Part shown: positions 17,439 through 25,301 of the stretch, in pieces | How positions within the stretch are numbered: position 1 is the stretch's first letter | Layout: each line of letters begins with the position of its first letter | Source of the DNA: Pseudomonadaceae bacterium | GTDB lineage: Bacteria; Pseudomonadota; Gammaproteobacteria; Pseudomonadales; Pseudomonadaceae | Direction: 5' to 3' | DNA: 64,000 nucleotides | Assembly (NCBI GenBank): GCA_900766265.1 | Contig: CAAFUS010000010.1 | Coordinates: 530,123 to 594,122 of the forward strand | Translations under genes and position numbers: made by a program | Notes under the pieces: generated by a model | What the model was told of the DNA's origin: nothing | What the model saw: only the letters and a program-made list of their open reading frames with translations | Databases searched by the model: none

Positions 17439-18482
17439 CTACTGCTGGATGACGCTGGCGACGTTACCGTTGCCGTTCTGAACGATGGTGGCGGAAGCGC
17501 TATCGCCCGTGAACCTATCCTGCCTCAGGTATGCCCGGTTGCCGTCACCTGCCTGGCTGACCCATGCGTCATTGGGACTCATCCCCTGGATCGCTTCGAT
17601 CTGGTTCTCGGAACCGACCTGAGCGATATCGAGGTTATTGTCGTCCCCACCCTGCGACGTCACGACCAGGTTGTAATCGCCCTCGGAGAACCCTGTCAGG
17701 CTGCTGTTATGCCCGGCGAGATAGGCATCGAGCTCGTTTCCTGTGCCCTGTTGTCTGTAGTCCAGCGTGCTGTGGCCGTCGCCGGTTTCGATCTGCGCGA
17801 CATTGGCAGTCCCAACCTGCCTCAAGGACACGTCGGCGGCAGGATAACGTCCGGAGGATTGCCGGATATCCGCCTGGTTGGCCGTGCCGTTCTGTTCCAC
17901 TACAGCGAAACCGCCACCGAAGCCGGAGCTCACCTGCTCCAGCCGCACCCGATTAGCCGTGCCGTTCTGCTGAATGTCGGCCGTGCTAAAACCGGACTGG
18001 TCCACTTGAACGACGTTGCCTTGACCAATCGAAACGACCCCGAGATCGTTGCCTACCCAGGTCTGCCTGGCATCGACCTGGTTACCGTCACCTTCCTGAT
18101 GAAGGGTCGCCGTCGCAGCGAGTTCGTCGAGGTATTGATGTTGCTCGAGCGTGGCGCTATTGGACGTCCCAGCCTGATAGATATCGGCGCTCGCCATGCC
18201 AGGCCGGCTTCCGTTCACCTGATAGATCTCGGCCGAGTTCATCGTCCCTACCTGCGCGACGCCCGCCTGACCGCTTTCGCTGCTGGTGCCGGACTGAGCT
18301 GTGAGCACACTGTTCTCGATCCCGACCTGAATGATCAAGGACCGCTGCATGACACCGCTTTGCGTCTGCTCTGCAATGTTGCCGATGCCGTACTGCTCGA
18401 CCTCAGCCACATGGTCGTTGGCCAGGATGCTGCCGCTTGCCGCCAGCAGCAAAGCAGCAGCTGAAGGAGTTATTTTTAGCAT
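17439..18482 (-). CDS. Curlin-repeat (CsgA/CsgB-like) secreted protein, copy 1
   Basis: 347-residue putative extracellular amyloid subunit. A signal peptide (MLKITPSAAALLLAASGS, cleavage after LAN) is followed by about fourteen repeats with the curlin core Q-x-G-x-x-N (for example QVGTMNSA, QNGTANRV, QAGDGNRA, ending in QNGNGNVASVIQQ). The start at 18482 has AGGAGAG 5 nt upstream; the longer frame to 18635 is rejected. CsgA of E. coli has five repeats, so this is much longer. No csgEFG or csgD is present in the window. It is a paralogue of the gene at 18862, and its leader sequence is duplicated with it. Confidence 0.9.
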   Translation of the reverse strand: MLKITPSAAALLLAASGSILANDHVAEVEQYGIGNIAEQTQSGVMQRSLIIQVGIENSVLTAQSGTSSESGQAGVAQVGTMNSAEIYQVNGSRPGMASADIYQAGTSNSATLEQHQYLDELAATATLHQEGDGNQVDARQTWVGNDLGVVSIGQGNVVQVDQSGFSTADIQQNGTANRVRLEQVSSGFGGGFAVVEQNGTANQADIRQSSGRYPAADVSLRQVGTANVAQIETGDGHSTLDYRQQGTGNELDAYLAGHNSSLTGFSEGDYNLVVTSQGGDDNNLDIAQVGSENQIEAIQGMSPNDAWVSQAGDGNRAYLRQDRFTGDSASATIVQNGNGNVASVIQQ

Positions 18483-18604
18483 TGGACTCTCCTGTTCGCG
18501 TTGGATGAGCTCCGTACAACACAGGCGAAGCAAAAGAGAGTTTTGTCCGTCCGCCCAGGTTGCGGTATAGGCCGAAAGAGCCAAACGGCGGCGGATAGGG
18601 ATTA
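18483..18604 (-). repeat. Duplicated leader of curlin copy 1
   Basis: The ~120 bp before the ATG of copy 1 is highly similar to 19897-20020 before copy 2. The shared blocks include CTCCTGTTCGCGTTGGATGA, CAGGCGAAGCAAAAGA and ATAGGGATTA (plus-strand orientation). It includes the ribosome site and presumably the promoter, so gene and control region were duplicated together. Confidence 0.8.
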
Positions 18605-18753
18605 GCCCCATACGCCCCAGCTTCTGGTGCCCCACAGCCGCCCATGGCGCAAGTCACCGCTGTTGCGTCTACGGCATTAGCGTTGTTGGCTGCCGCGCAT
18701 ACAAGCCGTTATCGCTGCACATCCCGATTTACCCCTTGACCGAAAACCCTAAC

Positions 18754-18789
18754 GAAAAAAACCCCGCTGCATGCAACATGCGGCGGGGC
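18754..18789 (-). terminator. Rho-independent terminator of curlin copy 2
   Basis: On the minus strand a strong stem (CCCCGC-x-GCATG with CATGC-x-GCGGGG around a 3-nt loop, 18762-18788) is followed by seven T residues (A-run 18755-18761 on the plus strand). It lies about 70 bp past the stop of the leftward gene at 18862. Confidence 0.85.
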
Positions 18790-18861
18790 TATCAGGCTGC
18801 TATGAATGCGCTGCCGAAATGGCCAGCGCATCTGTACGACTTGGGTCCTCGCGCAGGGGCT

Positions 18862-19896
18862 CTACTGCTGGAGTACGTTAGCTACGTTGCCGTTACCGCT
18901 TTGAACAATGCTGGCTATATGACCTGTCGGCGATTGCCCTTGCATGAGGAAGGCTTGATTAGCGTCGCCCGCTTGGGTTATTAGCGCTCCATGGGACCGC
19001 AACTCCTGGTAGGCTTCTATCTGGTTGAAGGACCCAGTCTGAGCGATATCTAGACTATTCCTGTCACCGAATTGTGACGCCAATACAGAGTTGTAGTCCC
19101 CCTCTGAACTACCGACCAAGCTACTAGGACCACCACTGATATATGAATCAAGCGCGTTTCCTGTCCCCTGCTGTATATAGTCCACGGTGGCGTAGCTACT
19201 AGAACTAATTTTGGCAACGTTGGCTGTGCCAATCTGTTCTAGATATACTTCACCAGCAGGGTAGCGCCCGGAGTATTGAGCAATATCCGCTTGATTGGCA
19301 GTTCCAACTTGATGAACCGCAGCAAAAGCATTGGCATAATTAGTGGTGTTTTCGTACTTCAGCTGATTGGCAGTGCCGGTCTGCTGGACCTGGAGCGTAC
19401 TAAATCCGGTCTGGATCACATCAACAACGTTGTTCTGACCAATCGACACTACATTCAGAGTATTTTGCACCCAACCTTGGGTAGCATTGAGCCGGTTGCC
19501 TGTTCCTTCCTGATGAACAGTCGCGGTGGCTAAAAACTCGTCCCTGCGCTCGTGCTGTTCAAGCACGGCGATATTAGAGGTTCCTACCTGGTAAATGGCA
19601 GCGCTCGCCGTATCAGGTCGGGTTCCATACACTTGGTAGATTTCAGCCACATTTAGCGTGCCTACTTGCTCGATGTCCGCCTGGCCACCCTCGCCACTGG
19701 TCCCTGCCTGGTCGGTGAGCGCTCTATTCTCAGCGCCATTTTGCAGAACGTAGGATCGCAGCATAACGCCGCTCTGCATCTGTTCCGCGCGGTTATTAGT
19801 GCCAATCTGTTCGACTTCAGCCACGTGTTCGCTGGCTAGAACGCTACCGCTTACAGCCACTACGAGCGCTGCAGCAAAAGGAGTGATTTTAGACAT
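18862..19896 (-). CDS. Curlin-repeat (CsgA/CsgB-like) secreted protein, copy 2
   Basis: 344-residue paralogue of copy 1 with the same layout: signal peptide (MSKITPFAAALVVAVSGS, cleavage after LAS), then about fourteen Q-x-G-x-x-N repeats (QVGTLNVA, QQGTGNAL, QTGSFNQI) and a matching end QSGNGNVANVLQQ. Codon use is visibly more AT-rich than in copy 1 and in the flanking genes. Its leader is the duplicated segment 19897-20020, and an 8-bp tandem repeat lies further upstream at 20028-20067. Likely exported as a fibre or adhesin subunit; the exporter is not encoded here. Confidence 0.9.
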   Translation of the reverse strand: MSKITPFAAALVVAVSGSVLASEHVAEVEQIGTNNRAEQMQSGVMLRSYVLQNGAENRALTDQAGTSGEGGQADIEQVGTLNVAEIYQVYGTRPDTASAAIYQVGTSNIAVLEQHERRDEFLATATVHQEGTGNRLNATQGWVQNTLNVVSIGQNNVVDVIQTGFSTLQVQQTGTANQLKYENTTNYANAFAAVHQVGTANQADIAQYSGRYPAGEVYLEQIGTANVAKISSSSYATVDYIQQGTGNALDSYISGGPSSLVGSSEGDYNSVLASQFGDRNSLDIAQTGSFNQIEAYQELRSHGALITQAGDANQAFLMQGQSPTGHIASIVQSGNGNVANVLQQ

Positions 19897-20020
19897 TGGA
19901 ATCTCCTGTTCGCGTTGGATGAGCTCCGTACATCACAGGCGAAGCAAAAGACAGTCTTGTCGTTCCGCTTGGGTTGCGAAATAGACCAAAAGAGCCAAAT
20001 GGTAGGTAATAGGGATTAAA
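19897..20020 (-). repeat. Duplicated leader of curlin copy 2
   Basis: Counterpart of 18483-18604, nearly identical over the first ~60 bp and diverging further from the gene. It carries the ribosome site AGGAGA and the presumed promoter of copy 2. Confidence 0.8.
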
Positions 20021-20027
20021 CCTCCGT

Positions 20028-20067
20028 CATGCCTTCATGCCTTCATGCCTTCATGCCTTCATGCCTT
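20028..20067. repeat. Octanucleotide tandem repeat (CATGCCTT)5
   Basis: Five perfect head-to-tail copies of CATGCCTT, the last followed by a degenerate CACGG. The tract is about 130 bp upstream of the ATG of curlin copy 2 and absent from the otherwise duplicated leader of copy 1. Perfect short tandem repeats near promoters of surface proteins can change length by slippage and switch expression. Confidence 0.9.
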
Positions 20068-20700
20068 CACGGCAGGCCCCGTACAGACGGATAAGCTCAC
20101 GGTTGCTGTTCGTTATGGCATAAAGTTGTTAGCGGCAGCGCATGCCGGTTCGTATTGTCGACACATTCTCTTGGAAGCACCCTTTGCGCCTTTACGCAGT
20201 CGCGATATATCTGGGAGCCGCGCCTATAGTTGCGGCACACGCTGTCGGAATCGATATGGCCGTTGACCACCGTCCACTCAAACTGACCGTTGACGCGCTG
20301 TTTGTTGTGGCCGCTTTCTCAGGCAGTTACTTAGATGGGGTTGGCGGGATACGGAGCGCTTCTGAGTGCTCCCGGTGCTGGTCGTACCGGTTGCGAGTAG
20401 CGGGCCGGTGATGGCTGCATTCTGTTGGATGGGGCGAGGCGTGTAATCGTCATCGCTGAAAGATGTTTGGCGGGGCTGCACCGCTTCTGCTGTGCGTCCT
20501 TCGCACCATTCGACTTGTTCCGGACTCAACGGCCGCTGCTGGGCCTTTATCTGTGAGACAACACGTACCGCTCGATCTGGTGGAACCGAACAGCCTGCGC
20601 TCGGCTCGCGGCAGCGTCGTCGCCCCGTGCTGCAGAGCCCTCGGTGAAAGAGCAGAAATGTCAGCGCGCGATGCTCGATAGTTGGTCGGCCTCATAAAGC
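20068..20700. other. Unrecognised DNA between curlin island and tRNA-Ser
   Basis: About 630 bp with only short open frames. A minus-strand frame ending at 20278 and open back to about 20560 encodes a peptide with low-complexity end (LSPEQVEWCEGRTAEAVQ near its start), and a plus-strand frame 20142-20411 encodes a partly hydrophobic peptide. Neither has a good ribosome site or a recognised family. They could be remnants of genes lost from an island next to the tRNA. Confidence 0.4.
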
Positions 20701-20737
20701 AAAAACCCCCGAAACTCTAAGAATTTCAGGGGTTTAG
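20701..20737 (-). terminator. Rho-independent terminator after tRNA-Ser
   Basis: On the minus strand CCCCTGAAA ... TTTCGGGGG is followed by TTTTT. It starts about 12 bp past the CCA end of tRNA-Ser. Confidence 0.85.
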
Positions 20738-20748
20738 GCTGTGCGTAA

Positions 20749-20838
20749 TGGCGGAGAGATAGGGATTTGAACCCTAGGTACCCGCGAGGGTACAACGGAT
20801 TTCGAATCCGTCCCGTTCGGCCACTCCGGCATCTCTCC
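20749..20838 (-). tRNA. tRNA-Ser(CGA)
   Basis: 90-nt serine tRNA read on the minus strand: acceptor arms GGAGAGA/TCTCTCC, an anticodon stem ACGGA/TCCGT with loop TTCGAAA (anticodon CGA), the long serine variable arm TACCCTCGCGGGTA, the T-loop GTTCAAATC and an encoded CCA end. It lies downstream of purC as in other Pseudomonas. Its 3' half faces the curlin island, as expected if it served as an integration site. Confidence 0.97.
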
Positions 20839-20948
20839 AGCGGCGCGCATCATATCAGCTCGGATGCGTTTGTCGAACCCCGAACCGCTATTTTTTTACC
20901 CTTATCAGCAGGTTGCGGCTGCCAAGCAGCCGCATCGACGCGCAGCTG

Positions 20949-21818
20949 TCAGCGGGTCAGTCGGGTCAGCGCTTCGCGGTATTTGTCGGCGGTCTTCTGT
21001 GCGACCTCGGCCGGGACGGCCGGTGCCGGTGGCTGCTTGTTCCAGCCGGTGCTCTCGAGCCAGTCGCGGACGAACTGCTTGTCGAAGCTCGGCGGGTTGC
21101 GCCCTTCTTCGTAGCTGTCGGCGGGCCAGAAGCGGCTGGAGTCCGGGGTGAGGACTTCGTCCATCAGCGTCAATATGCCGTTCTCGTCCAGGCCGAATTC
21201 GAACTTGGTATCGGCAATGATGATGCCTCGGGTGGCTGCATATTCCACCGCGGCGCTGTACAGGGCGATCGAGGTGTCTCGGACCTTGGCAGCGAGCTCC
21301 TTGCCGATGATGGCCTCGCATTGCTCGAAGGAGATGTTCTCGTCATGGTCGCCGACCGCCGCCTTGGTCGAAGGCGTGAAGATCGGCTGGGGCAGCTTGG
21401 CGGCCTCCCTGAGGCCCGCGGGCAGTTCGATGCCGCAGACGGTGCCGCTGCGCTGATATTCCTTCCAGCCCGAGCCGACGATGTAGCCCCGCACGATGGC
21501 TTCCACTGCGACCGGCTTAAGTCGCTTGGCCACCACCGCCCTGCCGTCGACCAGCGGCAGCTCCTCGGCCGGCACTACGTCCTCGACGCGGTCGCCGGTG
21601 AAGTGGTTCGGCACCATGCCCGAGAGCTTGTCGAACCAGAAATTGGAGATCGCGGTGAGGATCTTGCCCTTTTCGGGAATCGGCTCGGCGAGGATCACGT
21701 CGAAGGCCGAGAGGCGATCGGTCGCCACCATGAGCATCCGGTTGGCGTCGACCTCGTAGAGGTCGCGTACCTTGCCGGAGTAGATCTTCTTGAGGCTGAG
21801 CTGGGTCGGTGCGGTCAT
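20949..21818 (-). CDS. purC: Phosphoribosylaminoimidazole-succinocarboxamide synthase (PurC)
   Basis: 289 residues. Ligates aspartate to CAIR with ATP to give SAICAR in purine synthesis. N-terminal KKIYSGKVRDLYEVD and VATDRLSAFDVIL, and the central VVAKRLKPVAVEAIVRGYI and STKAAVGDHDENIS are diagnostic. The start at 21818 (MTAPTQLSLKK) is chosen over 21917 by family alignment. This is the long form of PurC (about 290 residues, as in betaproteobacteria) rather than the roughly 236-residue form I recall for P. aeruginosa; see findings. Confidence 0.95.
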   Translation of the reverse strand: MTAPTQLSLKKIYSGKVRDLYEVDANRMLMVATDRLSAFDVILAEPIPEKGKILTAISNFWFDKLSGMVPNHFTGDRVEDVVPAEELPLVDGRAVVAKRLKPVAVEAIVRGYIVGSGWKEYQRSGTVCGIELPAGLREAAKLPQPIFTPSTKAAVGDHDENISFEQCEAIIGKELAAKVRDTSIALYSAAVEYAATRGIIIADTKFEFGLDENGILTLMDEVLTPDSSRFWPADSYEEGRNPPSFDKQFVRDWLESTGWNKQPPAPAVPAEVAQKTADKYREALTRLTR

Positions 21819-21902
21819 GTCGGTGTCCCGGTAGCGAGCGAGGCCGCCAGGCGATCCTGGCCATGCCAGGCGTGCGGGCGAGCTGCGGCGCGTTGAAATG
21901 AA

Positions 21903-21931
21903 ATAGGCGAAACCCAAGGGGTTTCGCCTAT
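21903..21931. terminator. Palindrome between bamC and purC
   Basis: ATAGGCGAAACC and GGTTTCGCCTAT form a 12-bp stem with a 5-nt loop. On the minus strand it is followed by TTTCATTTC, a weak T-tract, so it may terminate the dapA-bamC transcript. Confidence 0.7.
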
Positions 21932-21955
21932 CTGCTCGGTGGCCGTTGCGCCGGC

Positions 21956-23056
21956 TTAACCGAGATTGTCCTGTAGCTGGGTGAGCACACGGCGGGCGAT
22001 GTCGCTCGGCGCAACCGTGTTGATGTTGCGCTCGACGGTCACCTGGGCGCTGCCACTGACTGTGGTGATGCGCACCTGGTAGCGCTCGGCGCGTGCATCG
22101 ATGTCTTCCTGCGACGGGCCACGGCGGAACAGGCGCGAGAAGAATCCACGCGAATCCTCAGGACGCTGGGCGCCTTCGGCCAGGTTCACGTAATACACGC
22201 CGAGGCTGCGGTCGAGGTCGTCGACACGGATATCGGCAGCCTCGAGGGCACGGCCAATGCGCGACCAGGCGCGATCGAAATCGCTTTCCAGATGCAGTAC
22301 CGGGTTGCCGTTGCCGTCCTCGCTGAGGCTCACCCGACCCGGCGCGTCGAAGTCACGCTCGGCCAGCAGCGACACCGAGCCGCCCTGCTCGGAGGAGCGA
22401 GCCAGGCCGGTGCGCAGTTCGTCGAGCAGAGCGGCATCGAGGCTGGTGTTGACCGAACGCTCGGTCCAGGCGACGTCTGCCGTACTACCGGCGGGACGCT
22501 GCGCGCTGACCACGAAGATCTCGCTGGTGTTGCTTTGCACGCCCGGCTCTATCCGTACGCGAAAGCGCGACTCGTCGTTGCGCATGCCCAAGCTGCGGGC
22601 CAGGGTCGAGTCGATCTGTTCGCGGGTCTGCCAGGCGGTGACGAATTCACCCGTCTGCGGCCGCTCCTCGGCGATCTGGAAACCGTTGTCAATGAAGAAC
22701 TGGCGCGCGGCGGGCCATACCTGCGAGGGAGTACGCAACGCAATCAGCCAGCGCGAATCGCCGGAGCGCTGCAGGCTGAACTCGCTGGCTTCGGCGGCCA
22801 CTTGCAGGCGCTGCGGGCGCGGTACTTCATAGTCGCTGGAGGCGTGCGAGTCGGCGACGTTACGCGGGATCGGCAACAGCGGCTCGACCGGGCGAACCTG
22901 GCTACCGGGCGGCACCTGCATCGGCGCAGTCTGCCTGGCCGTCAGGTAATCGTTGCCGCGGTCCCGGAAATAGCCATCATCACCCCAGAGCCAGCCGCAG
23001 CCGCTGGTGCTGGCGATAATCACTGCCAGGGTCGAGAAACCGGCCAATCGCTTCAT
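21956..23056 (-). CDS. bamC: Outer membrane assembly lipoprotein BamC
   Basis: 366-residue NlpB/BamC lipoprotein of the beta-barrel assembly machine. A signal sequence (MKRLAGFSTLAVIIASTSGC) ends in a lipobox-like TSGC. The unstructured region with DYLTARQTAPMQVPPG is the conserved segment that contacts BamD, and two helix-grip domains follow. The start at 23056 is chosen because it begins the signal peptide and has AAGGGAA upstream. It directly follows dapA (17 bp), the usual dapA-bamC operon. Confidence 0.93.
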   Translation of the reverse strand: MKRLAGFSTLAVIIASTSGCGWLWGDDGYFRDRGNDYLTARQTAPMQVPPGSQVRPVEPLLPIPRNVADSHASSDYEVPRPQRLQVAAEASEFSLQRSGDSRWLIALRTPSQVWPAARQFFIDNGFQIAEERPQTGEFVTAWQTREQIDSTLARSLGMRNDESRFRVRIEPGVQSNTSEIFVVSAQRPAGSTADVAWTERSVNTSLDAALLDELRTGLARSSEQGGSVSLLAERDFDAPGRVSLSEDGNGNPVLHLESDFDRAWSRIGRALEAADIRVDDLDRSLGVYYVNLAEGAQRPEDSRGFFSRLFRRGPSQEDIDARAERYQVRITTVSGSAQVTVERNINTVAPSDIARRVLTQLQDNLG

Positions 23057-23073
23057 GGGTATTCCCTTATCGT

Positions 23074-23952
23074 TCAAACCAGTACACCGGAGTCGCGCAT
23101 CGCCTGACGCAGAGGCTCCTGGCAGCGTGGGCTCAGCCAGGTCAGCGGGAGGCGGATACCGTCGGGCATCAGGCCCATCTCGTGCAAGGCCCACTTCACC
23201 GGAATCGGGTTGGCCTCGATGAACAGCTGCTGGTGCAGCGGCATCAGGCGATGGTGGATGGCGCGTGCGGTCTCGGCATCACCGGCCATGGCCGCCGCGC
23301 ACAGTTCGCTCATGGCGCGCGGGGCGACGTTGGCGGTCACCGAGATGTTGCCCTTACCTCCCATCAGCATCAGCTCGACGGCCGTGGCGTCGTCGCCGGA
23401 GTAAACGAGAAAATCCTCGGACACGAGGTCGAGGATGTCGCGCGCGCGGCCGAGGTCGCCGGTCGCTTCCTTGATACCGATGATGTTCGGGACCTTGGAC
23501 AGGCGCTCGACCGTTTCAGGGAGCATGTCGCAGGCGGTGCGGCCGGGCACGTTGTAGAGAATCTGGGGAATCGCCACGGCTTCGGCGATATGACGGAAGT
23601 GCAGGTAGAGCCCTTCCTGGGTCGGCTTGTTGTAGTACGGGGTCACCAGCAGGCAGGCGTCGGCACCGGCGGTCTTGGCGTTCTCGGTGAGTTCGACGGC
23701 CTCACGGGTGGAATTGGCGCCCGTGCCGGCGATGACCGGGATACGGCCATTGACCTGGTCGACGACGCGGCGGATCACCTCGATGTGCTCGGAGACGTCG
23801 AGCGTGGCGGACTCGCCGGTGGTACCGACCGCAACGATTGCATTGGTGCCTTCCTGCAAATGGAAATCCACCAGCTTGCTCAGGCTGTCCCAGTCCAGAC
23901 CGCCCTGCGCATCCATGGGCGTGACCAGTGCCACCATACTGCCCGCAATCAT
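23074..23952 (-). CDS. dapA: 4-hydroxy-tetrahydrodipicolinate synthase (DapA)
   Basis: 292 residues. Condenses pyruvate with aspartate semialdehyde, the first committed step to lysine and diaminopimelate. Motifs: GTTGESATL (substrate loop), the catalytic Tyr in NVPGRTACDM and surrounding region, the Schiff-base Lys in IIGIKEATGDL, and YSGDDAT. Divergent from gcvR across 220 bp, the arrangement known from Pseudomonas. Confidence 0.97.
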   Translation of the reverse strand: MIAGSMVALVTPMDAQGGLDWDSLSKLVDFHLQEGTNAIVAVGTTGESATLDVSEHIEVIRRVVDQVNGRIPVIAGTGANSTREAVELTENAKTAGADACLLVTPYYNKPTQEGLYLHFRHIAEAVAIPQILYNVPGRTACDMLPETVERLSKVPNIIGIKEATGDLGRARDILDLVSEDFLVYSGDDATAVELMLMGGKGNISVTANVAPRAMSELCAAAMAGDAETARAIHHRLMPLHQQLFIEANPIPVKWALHEMGLMPDGIRLPLTWLSPRCQEPLRQAMRDSGVLV

Positions 23953-24172
23953 GCAACCACTCCTGCCGGAAAAAGAGAGGCGTAATGGTACAAGGCTCCA
24001 ATACGCTTTGCGAGCATGCTGCGCGGTCGCGCCGCGAGAGAGCTCTAGCGCTCGACTGCCGGTACCCGGGCAGCTGTTCGGCGACCATCAATTCCCTCGG
24101 CGGGCGAATTTCGCTAACCTTGCCCGTTTCGGCCTGGCCGGCCGACCGATTCATCACCGCCAGGAAAGCTGC

Positions 24173-24730
24173 ATGTCCACCCCTCTCGTACGCGAACAGT
24201 TCCTCGTCATTAGCGCTCTGGGCGCCAACGCCATGGAGCTTACCAATGTGCTCTGCCGAGCCAGCCACGAGAACCGCTGCGCCGTGGTCAGTACCCGGCT
24301 GAGCCGTCATGGCGACCACAGCGCGCTGGTGCTGCAGATCTCCGGTAACTGGGATGCGCTGGCACGCATGGAGTCGGCGCTGCCGGCACTGTCCAAGAAG
24401 CACGCCTTCACCTTAAGCGTCATCCGCAGCGCGGCACCGGAAGCGCGCCCGGAAGCCCTGCCCTACGTGGCCTATGTCAGTGCGGTCTACCGTCCCGACA
24501 TTCTGAGCGAGCTGTGCCAGTTCTTCATCGACCACCGCGTCGCGCTGGAAAGCCTCACCTGCGACACCTACCAGGCGCCTCAGACAGGCGGCACCATGCT
24601 CAACGCCACGCTCACCGTCACCCTGCCGGCCGGCACCCAGATCAGCTGGCTGCGCGATCAGTTCCTCGACTTTGCCGATGCCCTGAACCTGGACGCCCTG
24701 ATCGAACCCTGGCGTCCGCAGAACCCCTAG
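24173..24730 (+). CDS. gcvR: Glycine cleavage system regulator GcvR-like ACT protein
   Basis: 185-residue protein with two ACT domains (FLVISALGANAMELTNVLCR at the N-terminus, then YVSAVYRPDILSELCQFFID near residue 105). In E. coli GcvR modulates GcvA control of glycine cleavage. The ATG at 24173 has CAGGAAAG upstream and starts the first ACT domain; a longer frame exists but overlaps dapA. It is 56 bp upstream of bcp in the same direction, the conserved gcvR-bcp pair. Confidence 0.88.
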   Translation: MSTPLVREQFLVISALGANAMELTNVLCRASHENRCAVVSTRLSRHGDHSALVLQISGNWDALARMESALPALSKKHAFTLSVIRSAAPEARPEALPYVAYVSAVYRPDILSELCQFFIDHRVALESLTCDTYQAPQTGGTMLNATLTVTLPAGTQISWLRDQFLDFADALNLDALIEPWRPQNP

Positions 24731-24786
24731 GCATCATGGAATCGCTGCGGCGCCGACCGCAGCGAGAGCAGAACGAAGGAGCAATG

Positions 24787-25260
24787 ATGAGCGTCGAACT
24801 CGACCAACCGGTACCGCCGTTCCAGGCACAAGCCACCAGCGACCTGTCCGTCAGCCTCGAAGCGCTGAAAGGCAAGCAGGTCGTGCTCTACTTCTATCCG
24901 AAAGACAACACCCCGGGCTGCACCACCCAGGGCCAGGGCTTTCGCGATCGGCATGGCGACTTCCTGGCCGCCGACACCCTGGTGTTCGGCGTGTCGCGCG
25001 ACAGCCTGAAAACCCACGAAAACTTCAAGCGCAAGCAGGCGTTTCCGTTCGAACTGATCAGTGACAAGGACGAGGTACTTTGCCAGCTGTTCGACGTGAT
25101 CAAGCTGAAGAAACTCTACGGCAAGGAATACCTGGGCGTGGACCGCAGCACCTTCCTGATCGACCGTGAAGGCATCCTGCGAAAGGAGTGGCGGGGCGTG
25201 AAGGTTCCCGGCCACGTGGACGCGGTGCTCGAAGCGGCACGCGCACTCAGCGCAGGCTGA
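24787..25260 (+). CDS. bcp: Thioredoxin-dependent peroxiredoxin Bcp (PrxQ)
   Basis: 157-residue peroxiredoxin reducing H2O2 and organic peroxides. The peroxidatic Cys is C45 in NTPGCTTQGQGF. The resolving Cys found five residues later in E. coli Bcp is replaced (Q50 region), so this looks like a one-Cys form; C99 is the only other cysteine. Of two adjacent ATGs, 24787 has the better distance to AAGGAG. Confidence 0.93.
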   Translation: MSVELDQPVPPFQAQATSDLSVSLEALKGKQVVLYFYPKDNTPGCTTQGQGFRDRHGDFLAADTLVFGVSRDSLKTHENFKRKQAFPFELISDKDEVLCQLFDVIKLKKLYGKEYLGVDRSTFLIDREGILRKEWRGVKVPGHVDAVLEAARALSAG

Positions 25261-25268
25261 TCGATCGA

Positions 25269-25294
25269 GGGAGGCCGCCGGGTAGCGGCCTCCC
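25269..25294. terminator. Hairpin between convergent bcp and perM
   Basis: GGGAGGCCGC and GCGGCCTCCC form a perfect 10-bp stem around a 6-nt loop, 8 bp from each stop codon. No T-tract, but position suggests bidirectional termination. Confidence 0.7.
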
Positions 25295-25301
25295 CATGCA
25301 C

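Larger units (their letters stand above)
18483..18861. other. Spacer between the two curlin genes
   Basis: 379 bp without a supported gene. It holds the copy 1 leader (18483-18604) and the copy 2 terminator (18754-18789). The rest (18605-18750 and 18790-18861) shows nothing recognisable. Confidence 0.6.

Noticed and set aside
17439..19896. Functional amyloid of the Fap type
   Set aside because: Repeats are of the curlin Q-x-G-x-x-N type with short units, not the long imperfect repeats of FapC, and no fapA-F genes are present.
20142..20411. Plus-strand frame of 89 residues with a hydrophobic middle
   Set aside because: No ribosome site, no recognised family and an Arg/Ser-rich end typical of random frames; kept only as part of the unrecognised stretch 20068-20700.
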